DNA from: Enoplolaimus lenunculus
Lineage: Eukaryota; Nematoda; Enoplea; Enoplida; Thoracostomopsidae
Direction: 5' to 3'
Assembly (NCBI GenBank): GCA_030248215.1
Contig: JASANG010001872.1
Location: 1-64,000, forward strand
Length of the DNA stretch: 64,000 bases
Below the pieces are notes generated by a model that saw only the letters and a list, made by a program, of their open reading frames with translations, had not been told where the DNA came from and did no database searches. Shown here piece by piece: positions 36,095 to 48,702 of this stretch. The position numbers were made by a program, and so were the translations under genes. The first letter of the stretch is position 1, and each line of letters opens with the position of its first letter.

Positions 36095-36476
36095 CCAGCA
36101 GCCTGTACACGTGGTCGATATGGGGGAATATACTCCACCTCTGAATTATCTATTAGACAAGAAAAATACAGGCTTCAGTATATAACCTGAAAGATTCCAA
36201 ACGTCGATTTATTTTTCAATTCGTTACGTGAGCTTATAGAAAGAAAGACTCGCATATGAAATTAATACCCTACCGTAGTGAAATCCCAGCAGCGTGTACA
36301 CGTGGTTGATATTGGGGAATATACTCCACCTGTGAATTATCTATTAGACAAGAAAAATACAGGCTTCAGTATATAACCTGAAAGATTCCAATCGTCGATT
36401 TATTTTGCAATTCGTTACGTAAGCGTATAGAAAGAAAGACTCGCATATGAAATTAATACCCTACCGTAGTGAAATC
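36095..36476 (+). repeat. 191-bp tandem duplication with a coding-like frame
   Basis: Copies 36095-36285 and 36286-36476 are nearly identical. Each begins near an AG|CAG acceptor-like site and contains a frame of about 28 codons ending in TAA: VHVVDMGEYTPPLNYLLDKK in copy 1 and VHVVDIGEYTPPVNYLLDKK in copy 2, both continuing NTGFSI. The changes in the frame (P/R, M/I, L/V and one silent) are as dense as those outside it, so selection is not shown. Confidence 0.8.
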
Positions 36477-38518
36477 GTGGCTACGGCGTCTGGTTTCAGC
36501 CACCATGTGAAAAATAATATCGGAATGCTTTTAAAAAACGGTGATTAACGAGTACTTTTGACGGTTTGAATTTTGCATTGCTCTAGACAACTAATATTTA
36601 TACATTGCGTGGCTGCAGTTTTGGGTGGTGAGAATTATAATAGCGCACGACCGCAATTCAAGTGTAAATCCTGTGGATTGCTGATAGGTGTCCTTCAATA
36701 AACTCGCTGGACGGCCTAGTAGGTTAAAATTATTACTTTCAAGAGTAAGCAAGTCGGAAAACTTATTAAGTTTTTTGTTGTCAATCGCATCGATTGAGGC
36801 TTTGGCAGAAAGTTTTATCAGAAGATAGTATTTATGCATTTTATTTCTAAACGTGAGCGATTCGGTAGTTTAATGATTTCGGAAGGTAATGTATAGGCAC
36901 AGTTATACTTGCCGCAACTGTGACAGTGAAACGAAAGGCGAAAAAATGCCTTAAACGGAGGTAAAACAAAATTAAATGGTCAGAACAAGGCCGAATATGG
37001 TAATTTTGTAATAATAATAAATACTACAAAATGGTTTTGAAATTTTTTCTTCTAAGCTATTTTTTGAATATCAGCAATTATACTGAAACTTTGAATATTT
37101 TCTTAAAGCTACAAGCAAATTCATTGAATAGAATAACCAACAGAAATTTGATCTAATTTCATTACTGAAATGATGACGTCTCCGGAACGAAGGCAAACCT
37201 CAGCGTCTAATCTAAAGCCGGACTGTTTTTTCAACAAACTAAAATTACAGCCGAATCGACATAAAACGACCTCTTCTGTCTCAGACGCGTTCTGTTTCAT
37301 TCTCGCTTCGTATTACCGTTGTATGCTTAACACTACTGTTTGAATTGTGTGCCTACTTCAAGTATAAGTTTTATTTTTATCCATACGAATATTGGGCAAG
37401 CAAATATTAGTATATTTTGTAGAAAAAGCTTGTTCTTTTTGACTCAGAGTGAGTTGTTGATTTTGATTTTCAGATCATAAAACGCCTTTATTACCAAGAA
37501 CATGACTTTGATTTTGACCTTTATGGTTAAGAATTGATGAATTTTTTGAACGTTTAACCAGATCGCACGTACAGTTCACATTTCCAAATTGTTCACGTAT
37601 TTAAGTGTCGGGATATGCGCCAAAATAGTTGGATTTTGAAAATGCGTATTTGAGCTTGTCATGACTTCCTCTGATGATTCCACACCCAAATTTGAATTTT
37701 TGGAAAATTCTATCATTTCCGCATTTAAATCAAACAACTTTCAAAAGAACTCAAACGACGGACTAAAAGTTTATTAGCTATGTCCCCGGCGTATTTGGTT
37801 ATCAAATATATACAAGCTAGTGGTTGTGAGTTTTAATAGCTTATTACAAGACAACAACCTCCTGTGATTTTTGTCTGTTTCGTGCACGAAATATATATCA
37901 AGTTTCCTACTCAAGTTTATTTTTATCTTAAATGAAGATGCCAATGCAATTCAAGTTGCTTCCGACGACTTTCACTGAAATAAACTAGAACCTCGCGTTT
38001 TAGCATCGATAGAACGAGCGTGCTAAAGTCATGGTTGATCAAGAAAATTTTCACCAATGATGGTTAAAATATAGTGTTGATCATACAAGGCATTTGCATG
38101 ATGCATGCTAAAGTGTCAAATGAACTATCAGTGACGTACCAAGGAGAATGTATCTGCCACTCGAATCAGCCATGTGATGCTCAAACTGTTGTTATGAAAA
38201 AGACAAAAATACAGCGCAAGTTCTAAAGTTTTGCGCTCTGGGCATAATTTACAATTCTTAAAATATCGTTATATTTGAGGAATACGCTTTAAAAACTGTT
38301 AGATTTGATGTATAATCGCTATGCCTACTTTGTCAACAGTTTTCCTCCTAGCCGGCCCGATGCCAGAGGGGGCCAGGCTCGATCAACCATCGTGGAAAAA
38401 TTTGGGCGAAAATTTTAAACTTTGCTTGTAAATTATTGAAAACCATTATACGACCCTCCTGAAAAACTTTTAGCCCCCTTGCAAGGTTAACTGGCTACAG
38501 ACCTGCCTCTTCGAAAAA

Positions 38519-38730
38519 TTGCTGTTGTTGTTGTGGTTCTTGTTGATGTTGTTGCTGTTGTTGTTGTTGTTGTTGTTTGTTTGTTTGTTGTTGTTGTTGT
38601 TGTTATTGTTGTTGTTGTTGTTGTTGTTGTTGTTCTTGCTGTTGTTATTATTATTGTTATTATTATTATTGTTGTTGTTGTGGTTGTGGTTGTTGTTGTT
38701 GTAGTTGCTGTTGCTGTTGTTGTTGTTCGT
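38519..38730. repeat. GTT/TTG trinucleotide microsatellite
   Basis: About 210 bases of TTG/GTT units with GTTT, ATT and GCT variants. The Leu-, Val- and Cys-rich frames through it are repeat artefacts. Confidence 0.95.
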
Positions 38731-39324
38731 TGAGATTTTTATTAATTAACCTTATTGAAAAATTGTGGCGAATTGCTTAATGTTGAAGGTCGAGTCATGT
38801 CCTCCAATCCTAAGCTCTCCGTTCTCTGAAACAAACAAAACATTTGCACTGTGAGAATGGTATTTTAGTTTTTATTTCCGATTTCCAGCCAGCAGTTTAT
38901 TATTTGTTTGTAGCATAAGCATTACTACGCCGCGTAATCTAGCTTAATGGTAGCAATTTTCGATATTAGATATGAGCATATATGACTATCTAACACAGTT
39001 TTAACATGTTCCATATTGAAAAATATACTTATGGCTGTGATATTCTACCCTTACAGATGGAATACAAGCACGAAGCTGTATTTCTAAAAAACTATTTTGA
39101 AAATAACGGACATGATTCGGTTTGTAACAGTAAATGGTCCACGAACTAAAAGTGGTACAGCCTACAAATTTTGCTAATTTATACGCTTGCTTTTATAGTG
39201 GGGATCCCGAAAGTTTTGACGAAAAACCCAAGGCCGCACCACATATTATAGTCAAAACGATCTCACGGGCCAAGTGAGCGAGAAGTTAACCATAAGTTTC
39301 GGCATAATTATGAATACTGAATTA

Positions 39325-39475
39325 CGGTGGTACCATAGTTGTCGTACGGTGCCGTCCGGCAACGTGCGTCACCGTTCGTCACAATACAGTATCGTACGTG
39401 AATTTTAGTACAATACCGCACGTTGACGTAACGGCGCTGAATGACGAAACACGGCACCAGACGTCATCGATAATA
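39325..39475. mobile_element. CG-rich foldback element
   Basis: Starts GGTGGTACCATAGTTGTCG, has CCGTCC/GGTGACG-type internal complementarity, and ends near ATAGGGGCCATC. Same family as the arm copies; outside the palindrome. Confidence 0.55.
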
Positions 39476-39637
39476 TAGGGGCCATCATTATAGTAACATG
39501 GGCCATTATAGTTATGGTTCCTGCTCGGGGGCATGACCTGGGCGCACCCACTTCAGATCAATCAGGGGTTTCTTTTTATGGTTTAGGATCGCGCATTAGG
39601 TTATGCTCAGTAAGTACTATTTATAAGGTGTCGTCCT

Positions 39638-39908
39638 TTAACCCCTTCTCACATTGAGTTGCCTGTAGGCAACTCAGCGCAGTGTATATACGTTAAATAG
39701 AATATATCGCACCGTATTTAACAATTGCAACACGTATACATAGTACTAAATCACCACAAGACGTGAGAGCCCCCTCGGCCTCGAGCGTCAAGCTCCTATA
39801 GCTGAGTGGTGATGGTATACGCCTCCCACTCCAGTCACCGGAGTTCGAATCCTAGCATAAATGTAGGTCTCAGGGGAAATAGAAAATATTGATGTGAGAA
39901 AGGGTTAA
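39638..39908 (+). mobile_element. tRNA-like element with terminal inverted repeats
   Basis: TTAACCCCTTCTCACAT at one end and ATGTGAGAAAGGGTTAA at the other. The core reads CTCCTATAGCTGAGTGGTG (A box) and GGAGTTCGAATCC (B box), the closest of all copies to a true tRNA B box. Confidence 0.75.
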
Positions 39909-40291
39909 GTTTCGGAAATGTGTTATGTGTAGTATGATTTGTATTGTCAAAGCAAACTGTCAGGGAACTCGAAATGAACATCATTAATAAATATTGGCTC
40001 GATTTAGATTTTGGATTAGGTTTTGCTTTAGATTTGTGTCTTGGTTAGAATCGTTAAAGGCATTGGTATTTTGCATTCATGTGTTTGTTTCATGTGATTC
40101 TAACAAATTGACGTGTGTTACGGTTCGCTAATCTCACATGTGCGGAACAAGCGAAAACCACATTTTGTCAAAAACAGATTCCACAAAAATATCGCCTTTA
40201 CCGCCAGTTTTTCAGTCAAAACTTGGCATTTAAATTGCACGCAGATCGATTTTAAAAATCACGTTATCACGAGACTGTTGCCAGTAATCCG

Positions 40292-40447
40292 TCAAGAACA
40301 GCTTTTCTGCGGGAGACTGCAATAGAGTAAGCTTAAGCTTTAGATATATTTTTTGCTACGACTTTACGCTTACGTATAAACTCATTCTTACGATTAGGCT
40401 TATGAATATGCTTATACTACTGTAACGGCCGTATTTTGCAGATTGGC
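40292..40447 (-). mobile_element. Telomere-like MITE upstream of the pseudokinase gene
   Basis: Reverse orientation: CTGCGGGAGACTGCAATAGA, AAGCTTAAGC, degenerate GGCTTA units, then ATACTACTGTAACGGCC. Confidence 0.6.
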
Positions 40448-40698
40448 CAGGCATGCGAAATGCAATCTTTTTCAATATTAACTCTAACGAATCCAAAAGT
40501 AAACTTTATGAAAAGTATAAAGGCGAAACGTATGCGAACTATTGTTAAGCTGTACCACGAGAAGTTTGCTTGGGACGGCACGTTCAACTATAGGTTCCGC
40601 CAAGTTTTTGTCACCGCCCAAGGAAAGTGACTGTTGGTCTAGCTTCAATACTTGTTCAATTGTTTAGTAGCGTAAACGGATATTATTATAAATTAGTT

Positions 40699-43600
40699 AT
40701 GACGTGTACGCATAGTTTACATCCAATTTACTTTCCACAAATTCATCTGAAATCGCGATTAGACGAATATCATCTTGTAAGCCGTATTTGTGGACTTAAT
40801 TTAAATCGAAACTTCCTGGTTCGAAAGCGACATTCGAAGCGAGTCTTTGTAATGGAAACGATTAATTTACGGCGAAATGGTGTGTGCAATAATGTTCGTC
40901 GTGTTGCACTTGTCAACGAAGTGAGTGCAATTTAAAGCATTATACTTGTTGTTAATTCTAATATCATCGAAGGCCGTTCGTCGCCTATTATTCGTCCGTC
41001 TCTTGTTCGTTACCATGCGTCACCATACGGCATTGTACCCAAATTACCATCAAGCGCTGGATGGTAATTCGCATACGATGACGAACGGCAACGAACAGCG
41101 CCGGATAACAAAGATAACCCATCTTTAAGTTTATGGTTAGGCTTAATCTGCAAAATGGGTTGCGTAATATTTGTTTTAGTTCACATTTCAATTGGGCTTT
41201 TGTAGCCAAGTAGAGTTATGTGGCAGGTCTGCAAATTGTAAGCATCTGATCGTGCCATATGAGATGTTATTTTCTTGCGTAAATGAGTCCGTCTAATGTA
41301 AGGTGTTGCACGAGTAAAAAATATAGGTTTATGTTAACTTTAGGGATTCACCCAGTGGGGACTAAAAGAACACTGGAGGACTTAGAGGCCGAAAGGCTTA
41401 AGCTTAGGCATTGGCTTATGTTTTACCTTGCGCTAAGCATAGGACTAGGCTTGGGTATAGGATTATGCTTACTCTTCGTAAGGGGCCGTAATATAAATAG
41501 GATTATTATTTATACTGGCTCCGTATTTTCAGCTAATGTCGTTTTCGCTATTTGACCATCCTCACGTTCTTGCATACCACGATGTCATGCTTGATCCATC
41601 AAGGAAGTTTATACGCCTTGTTAGTGATTATTGTGATTACGGCACACTGGAGAACAGAATTGATGAAGCACGCTTAACCGGTACGTCACTATTTGTTTAT
41701 TTTTTCGAAAAAAAAGCGTATTGTAATGCGGTTTCTCTTTATATATAAAGCTTCTTCTACATTTTTCAAAACTTTCTAATTAAGGCGTAACTTTAGTCTT
41801 TAGGATTAAGCTTACGTTTAGGTTTAGACTTATGCGTTAGGTTAGGCATTGGTTTAGGTTTAACATTGCGGTGGGAAAGCGGGCAAGTCCCTTAATTGGT
41901 GTAATCTTAAATAACTATATAGTAAATTTTGTCAACACAACCGATTCCTAGTGCCTTCGTTATCCTAAATAGTGCTGTAAAATGATGTATCAGCGTCTTC
42001 GTATTTACTTTATCATCCCTAGTGTTCAGTACCAATGTCTTCACTACCACCTCAAAAGCTACCTGGTGTACCCATGATATTGTGGAAGTTGCATTATGAA
42101 GTGACGATGTGTTTGAACCCGTCACGGTGGCAGACCTGATGATAGAAACGTAGATTACATTCTACGAAAATTTCAAACGTTGATTTCTTCTGGAACCTAA
42201 AGAAAAAGTTTTTGAAACCGTACCAAACATCATAAACTGATTTATTGTGCCGTCCGTCCATTGGTTAACTTGTTTAATCCGCTCATTTAAAATCGTTTAA
42301 TTTTAGGATCAAACATTGCAGAATCGCAAATTATGTATTGGACGATTCAAATATTAATTGCTGTCCAATACCTTCATTCGATTGGTTGTTTTCATTCATT
42401 CTTAGCACCGGCTTCAATTCAACTGACTCGTGACAATATTGTGCGTCTGAAATTTATCGCCTCTCCAATCAGTTCGAAATGCAACGGCTCAACCGCTGAT
42501 CTCGTTTTGACCAAAACCCGAACTGCGTGTACTAATAGCTCAACGAATAAGAACTCGTCTGTAGATTTTGATTCAACTTTGGCTGGCCAAGGCAATCGTT
42601 ATTGTACGGTAGATATGAAAAATTGCGGTCGGATATTGTATCAACTAATGACGCTAGAACGTTTGGAAGATAAAAGTAAGAGTTTGCAAATTAAACACAA
42701 CTGGTGACAACGCCGGATTTAAGATTTTCATGTTTGCAGATGCGAATTTAGATTGTTTTGCATCAGACTACAAGAGAATTTATAGGCATATGTGGTACAA
42801 CTAAGTTACTAATGCATGTGGTCGTGTTTAACGAGCCAGGCGAGCGAAACCTCAAACATGTGTTACATTTTTGGGCAATTAGTGGTCAATAAAGATAAAA
42901 TTGGGCTAAAACTTGGCGAGTAGAGCGGTGGTAGTTCCAGACGCTATTTTTCGATTCAATTCCAGTGCAAAATTTTAACTGTTTTGGGACTTCTTGCGAA
43001 TCGATACCCAGATCTGCCAAATCATTTTAAGAATTAAAGTCACTCCTTGTTTTTCTATTATCACAATCTTTAACTTTTAAGGCACATAAAAATATAATAT
43101 CAGTATTTTGTTCACAATTAGTCGTAAAGCATAGCACAAAAATTTAAATATTACATTGTAGTTAAACGACGCATTATTTTCAGACACAGCCAATTTCAAA
43201 CCATCACAACAGCTCACAAAGATGTACTCTGTCGAACTTATAGAGCTACTCAACACGATGCTTTCAGCATCAATTTCTTTGGATTCACTTATTCGCAATG
43301 TCTACATTCAACGGCACATCGCAGTATTTGTTGAAGAACGAGAAAATATGCGAACAATACTTGAGTCACGAACCAATATGCTCAAGCACAACCAGTTTCG
43401 ACGCCGACCAACAGCAGGTTGTCATTATCGTTCAACCCGGTCAATATCAGCTCACCGATCTCTAGCATTCACAGACGACGTGTGTTCGCCACCGGTGTCG
43501 AGAGTGTATCCGGCTGCAAAGGTAAAGGGTAACAAAAAAAACTAAAGCATAAATGTTAATGCCACCACGTTCGCGTGGTGAAATTCAAAACTTTGAATCG

Positions 43601-46600
43601 TGTCATAAACGTAAGCAAAAATTTACACGCTTGACAGGATTCAAAGGTTAAATATCACCGACTGCGAAAGCGGTAAATTTTAATCCTTTGAGCTCTGTCG
43701 TATGTGACACTGCATATAAACTGCCCACCTCCGCTTGCAATTTAAGGTTTCAAATATGTATAACATATGAATTTGTTTGAGTCATGCAACGCAATTGCAA
43801 TTAGATTGAATTGATTACTCGTAAAGCGCAATTCACACGTGCAAGTTTTTGCTGTAAAAACTTACACATGCAAGTTGCACGTGCACGTTTGGGTACAAAA
43901 CAGCTTTGAAGTTCTTACTGTTGCAAAATATTCACTGGAATTCGCTCTGTTAAATTTAATTCACACGTCTGAACGCAGTTGCAAGTCGCTTGAATTTCTT
44001 GCACCTGCATTTTGATTGGCCAATCGGAAGAAATGTTGTTGTGTGCTGCTAAAATAATTCAGTAATTTTAATTTGCTCCTAAAGCTTGAATTAATTCAAA
44101 TGTCATCTTGTTCGATATATCGCAGTCTACAGCGATTGTGACGGAGCTTGTTTTTCAATTTTAAGCCTTAAACAGAAATTGTATAGGTGTAAAAGCGTTT
44201 CCATGAGCAAAACCTTCTCTTCGCGTGTGTTTTTTGCAACTGAAACTTGCAACTGTAAGTTTTTTCAATAATTCATTTGAAGAAGTTGCAGCTGTAATTT
44301 ATTAATGATGAATATTCGCTAAGAATTAATGCATAGGCATGAATAGTCTTGCAAGTTGAGATACATGATTATTATCTGGCAGCTTCAAGAAGCTCGTCCA
44401 AGTTGCACCTGCGAGTGCTCGCTGCAAATACTGGCACATGTGAACAAGGCTTAAGTCTTTAGTTGTAAACTTAATGTCAAGTCTTCGTGAAATAATTTAA
44501 TAATTCTGTTTTGATGTCGTGATTTCGAATTAATTTAAAAATAATACACCTTTGGTATTGTGTACCTTGAACAGAACAAATAAAATTACTCGTAAACCGA
44601 AACAATAAGCATTCAATCCATGTTTACACACGAAGTGGCTCCGGGTTCTTTTTACTAGCTATATGTTTTCTTACAATTATTTTCAAGTTAACGCGTATTA
44701 CTAATTTTAGGTAAAACTTTCATCACACGCTGATACATGGTTAGAAACTGTTTCGCTTGCTGCAAACACATTTCATTTCTCTGAAAGACCGTCGAGTTCG
44801 TTGTGTCATGCTGGTTCTGGAGGTATATTCATTTTTAAATTATTAACTTTCATATTTAAAGAATTTGTAATTTTTACAACATTTAATACTACTCAACTCA
44901 TGTAAACGTGAGTATTAACGTTGGTATTAAAGGTACTTATAGTGAAGTTTGGCTTTACATGCTTGTATATCCTTTTAATTGTTTGAAAAATATAATGCCC
45001 AGTAACTTATGCTCAATGCATTATGTTGCGATCGTAAAGAAAATATTGCCTTTAAAATGACTGAAACCATCATAAATTTAATATTCAACACCTGAACATT
45101 TATAGCACTTTTCAATATAAATTGGAACAATACAATTTTTCAGCAATTTACGGTCACCGCTCAGTATCACGTTCGTGTTGTCGGACTCCGTCGCCTGAGC
45201 CGCGTCCTAAAGGTGGATCAATTTCTCGCCGCATCAGCGGTAATCGATCAAACTCACAGTTCGCAAGCTCAACGCTTTACAAGCTATCACTTGCACCAGG
45301 ACATTCTCAACTGTTTGACCAAATTTCAACGTCGAAAAGAAACACGTGTGACGCACCCGCTGACCGATATGCGGCACCAGAAGGCCCTCGTAGAAAGGCA
45401 TCAGGCAAATCTGGGACTACATCGAGATCATCTTTTATACCAACAACAACACATCGAAATCCACGTATAACTGGTGCACGGTCTCCAAAACTATCGCTAC
45501 CGGTACAGTTTGATTCTTCACAGCGTGTTTCTAGGGACCGGCCCAGTCCTGGATGCGTCGACCCTGAAGAACGGCAGGTATCAGTTGAAAATAGTCGTAA
45601 GAAAACATTTTCAGGACAGTCGCTGGGTTGTTTGCGGCCTTTTGATCCTGATTCAAGAGTAAGCGTTGATACTACACCATATATTGATGAATGTGACATG
45701 GATACGTTTGGATGCAGTTATCATCGAAATCTTTTTAACAAGAACATCACAACTGATGAGCGAATGACTAACTGTGGCGAAACTAGTCATTTAATGGTAG
45801 ATTCTTACACAAGTGTTTCTGATCTGGTCAGATCAAGATGTGATTCAGGATCTCGACTAACTGTAGATCCTGCTTCGGCTCAATTTAGCGACTCAAAACC
45901 GCATGAAAGTGTTCATTTTACGTTCTCAGATAACGAGGAAGAAGATATTGAAAATGATCGTCCAACTTTACCTGCTAGGCAAAGTTCTGAAACACACGAA
46001 TGTGGGTTAGGCGGCTCAAATCAAAGCAAGAAAAAACTGCACTTCAAAGCGAATGCCGCCTGTGAAGAAACAACAGTTGACAGTGGCTGTTGCGGCGTTG
46101 GAAGCGTTGCATTCAACCCAACGCTCGTTCACAGTGAATACAGCCAGGATTACGATTGCGGTAGTTCAATGCTCGATAGTTGGCAAAATTTACTTTCAGA
46201 TACGCCAGATAGTGAACTCGCCCGAATTATATTTATGTCTACAGACGATTTTGAACCGTGGAATTCAATTGATCAGCACGAAATTGATTGTGGACAGTCT
46301 GGAATGGCAGTACCTACGTCAGACGCTAATGATTTAGATGAGCAACTGCAATGGAATGCAATTATTGACTCAGCTAAATGGTTGTTGGTGGGCAAACAAA
46401 AATCAAGTACCTCATACGACAGATCTGATGAACGAAGAGGTACCTTGCTAACAAAAAATGGTGCTATAAGCGATCGAACGTTGCTCAAACGTCTTAAAAC
46501 AGTTCCTGATGATTACTTGCTCAGAAACTCTATTAGCGTAGAAGGTTTTCCAATATTTGCATATAGAACGTACGATTCGGTACTTGACGCTAATTTACAG

Positions 46601-46618
46601 TTAAGTAGTTCGTTGTGA
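40699..46618 (+). CDS. NEK-like pseudokinase with long Ser-rich tail
   Basis: Six exons: 40699-40920, 41533-41680, 42307-42675, 43184-43521, 44711-44822 and 45144-46618; all join in frame with GT-AG borders, giving 887 residues. Residues 24-260 follow a NEK-type kinase fold: EYHLVSRICGLNLNR (degenerate Gly loop), VFVMETINL (Glu53 where the beta-3 Lys should be), FDHPHVLAYHD, LVSDYCDYGTLENRI (hinge), IQILIAVQYLHSIGCFHSFL (HRD replaced by HSF) and VRLKFIAS in place of VKLGDFG. It should lack phosphotransfer and act by binding. Residues from about 330 to the end are Ser/Thr/Pro/Asp-rich and probably disordered (for example CRTPSPEPRPKGG). The start Met is chosen as the first in the exon before the kinase domain; a further upstream exon (about 40441-40628) could join in frame through a 44-base intron. 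Confidence 0.82.
40968..41110. mobile_element. CG-rich foldback in pseudokinase intron 1
   Basis: CGTTCGTCGCC near one end and GGCAACGAACAGCGCCGG at the other, with complementary CACCATACGG and CATACGATGACG segments. Degenerate copy. Confidence 0.45.
41385..41490. repeat. Telomere-like repeats in pseudokinase intron 1
   Basis: Degenerate GGCTTA units (GGCTTAAGCTTAGGCATTGG and following). A second patch lies in intron 2 at about 41800-41870. Confidence 0.55.
43826..44452. mobile_element. MITE in pseudokinase intron 4
   Basis: About 627 bp bounded by GCGCAATTCACACGTGCAAG and a terminus whose reverse complement is GCCTTGTTCACATGTGCCAG. The interior has many AAGTTGCA/TGCAACTT motifs. Confidence 0.6.
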
Positions 46619-46623
46619 AATTG

Positions 46624-46629
46624 AATAAA
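46624..46629 (+). promoter_or_regulatory. Polyadenylation signal AATAAA
   Basis: Only six bases after the pseudokinase stop codon. A second AATAAATATA lies near 46695 and may be the one used. Confidence 0.5.
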
Positions 46630-47269
46630 GCTTATTTTTAATTCAGACTGTATCTGAATTTGTCACTAAGACGCTAAAGTCATATTTTATTAAATAAATA
46701 TATTTTAACAAAATTTATAAACGAAAGAAAAACGTTACAAGTTTCAAGAACATCCAACTGAAATTCTGTTGCAATCAGGTTAATGCAAGATTTCAGGTAT
46801 ACAATAGATTGCTATCATCACAGCGGCCCTACGCATGATTTGATTTCTTAAGTCCCAAATTTGAAATAAATACTCGAATCTCACTGTAGACAATTCAGTC
46901 AGTTACATTTCGGCCGGTAGCTCTAGATTAAGCATTTACCTGAGTCACAAAATAAGTGTTAATTATAAGCTTATGTCTGAGCACAAAAGCATCTGAAATC
47001 TAATTCTACTCCATTGAATTGAAGCCGTGCTAGAAAACGGGACGGCCCTAAAAGTAACATGGGCTGAAAATTAAAAAATAGTCAACGCAGTTTCACAACC
47101 CGGTACAGCTGGTGGGTGGACAAAAGATTACCATGAGATGCCTGTATCCATACCCTCGCATTCATCAGCGTACATTTTATTTTTTACAAATTGATTTCAT
47201 TTTAAAACTTATCTTGTATTTTCTTTCAATATCCGTTTAATTTTACACGTGAAGCAGCCGTGTAATGAA

Positions 47270-47438
47270 TCCATGTATAGAACAGTAGCGGACCAAGTTT
47301 CTACGGGAAGAGTAAGCTTAAGCTTTGACCAACCTATTGCTTAAGTTTAGGCTTAGGTACAGGCTAACCTTAACGATAAGGCTTAGGCTTACGAGTGCGC
47401 TTATATCTGCTGAACTGTTACGGCCATGTTCTTTACAC
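47270..47438 (-). mobile_element. Telomere-like MITE
   Basis: Contains AGAGTAAGCTTAAGCTTTG, TTAGGCTTAGG units and ends CTGTTACGGCCATGTTCTTT, the conserved end of the family in reverse orientation. Confidence 0.6.
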
Positions 47439-47644
47439 AAATATTAATTCAGAACGAGGTTTAAGAGCAGAATAGTTATATATACTATGGTCTACACAAG
47501 AGAGTACATAAATTTTTTTACATATTTCACTCATCTTTGAACATAGGTGATGTTCGTATATAAAAGGCTAACTCCAAACGTAAGTGACGGTAGAGTTTTA
47601 CCGGAATCGGCAATAACTTCTCCAAAAAATCAATTCATGTTCCG

Positions 47645-47775
47645 ATGTTCGGGTAATGTATAGATCAGGGCCGGAACAGTAGGTAGTATATATAAGCATA
47701 TTCCTAAGCCCAAGCCTAAACATAAATGCCTATGCTTAAGCAAAAAATTACTCTAAAGAGCAGGTTTACACTGGC
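47645..47775 (+). mobile_element. Telomere-like MITE
   Basis: GGGCCGGAACAGTAGGTAGT, CATATTCCTAAGCCCAAGCC and a short degenerate tail. Confidence 0.55.
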
Positions 47776-48702
47776 CATAATGACGGTGAACACGCAAATT
47801 TAAACATACGTGTTTAGGGTTGGATCAATATTTACCACTGAGGTACACCACTTACAGTTTTCACCACAGAAGAGCTGACAACATTGCGTGCAGTCTATCT
47901 ACTCTGCTGCATGAGCTGAATAGGAAAATATGCCTTAATTTTGTCACATAGTATCAATTGAAGTTTCCACACGATAATTTTAGCTAAAATTTTCCACCGT
48001 TGCTTATTGGGGAAACTGTAATTAGAAATTTTACCGTATACCACTCACGCAAATTTTGTCATATTTTTTTCTAGAATTTACACTTCAGCTCATAAAATAG
48101 TAGGCTCTTAGTCGCATGAAACACACATCATTTGATCCATGGTACCACCATCATACTGCAGTCTGAAATGTTATGCCGTCAAAAATTTTAAAAATTTTTG
48201 AATATTATAAACTGTTGAAACCTAAAAATTATTCAAGAGCCAAACTTTTAAAAACAAACAGTATTTTTAAAACATGGATGGTGTTGATTAATGAAAACAA
48301 TTAGTGTAGTTTAAGTGTATGTTTACACAAGACCGACCGCGTGATGAAGATATTGCACGGAAGAAAACGGCAAATATGTTGCAATTATGGCAAATATTTT
48401 GTAAATGCGGCGGAAATTTTGCTTTCAAATGACAATTTTGTCAATAAATTGTCATAAATTTCAGTGTTGTATAACACCATGTATAGCAGGATGCACTTAG
48501 TAGGGTCTAGTAACGACGCCCCCCTGTGCATTATATACTTGATGGTACTCGTTTTCTGTCAAGTCATAATGGGTGGGTGTCAATTTTACCTTAACAAGTA
48601 GTAATTTGGACATATTTTCGCCACCGGCTCTTGCCAATCGAGGGTTTTTCTTTCGCCACTGAAGAACAGTTTACTTGCTAAGCCAAATGCCATTAAATTG
48701 GC

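Larger units (their letters stand above)
33456..40698. other. Intergenic region with repeats
   Basis: No gene I can support with confidence. Contents: telomere-like fragments (33862-33905, 35340-35470), an AT microsatellite, a 191-bp tandem duplication, a GTT-rich microsatellite, a CG-rich foldback (39325-39475), a tRNA-like element (39638-39908) and a telomere-like MITE (40292-40447). Two weak coding candidates are listed separately. Confidence 0.6.

Noticed and set aside
38519-38780. Poly-Leu, poly-Val and poly-Cys frames
   Set aside because: They read through a GTT trinucleotide repeat.
45307-45699. 130-codon frame on the - strand
   Set aside because: It is a shadow of the last pseudokinase exon, which fits splice phases and codon use on the + strand.
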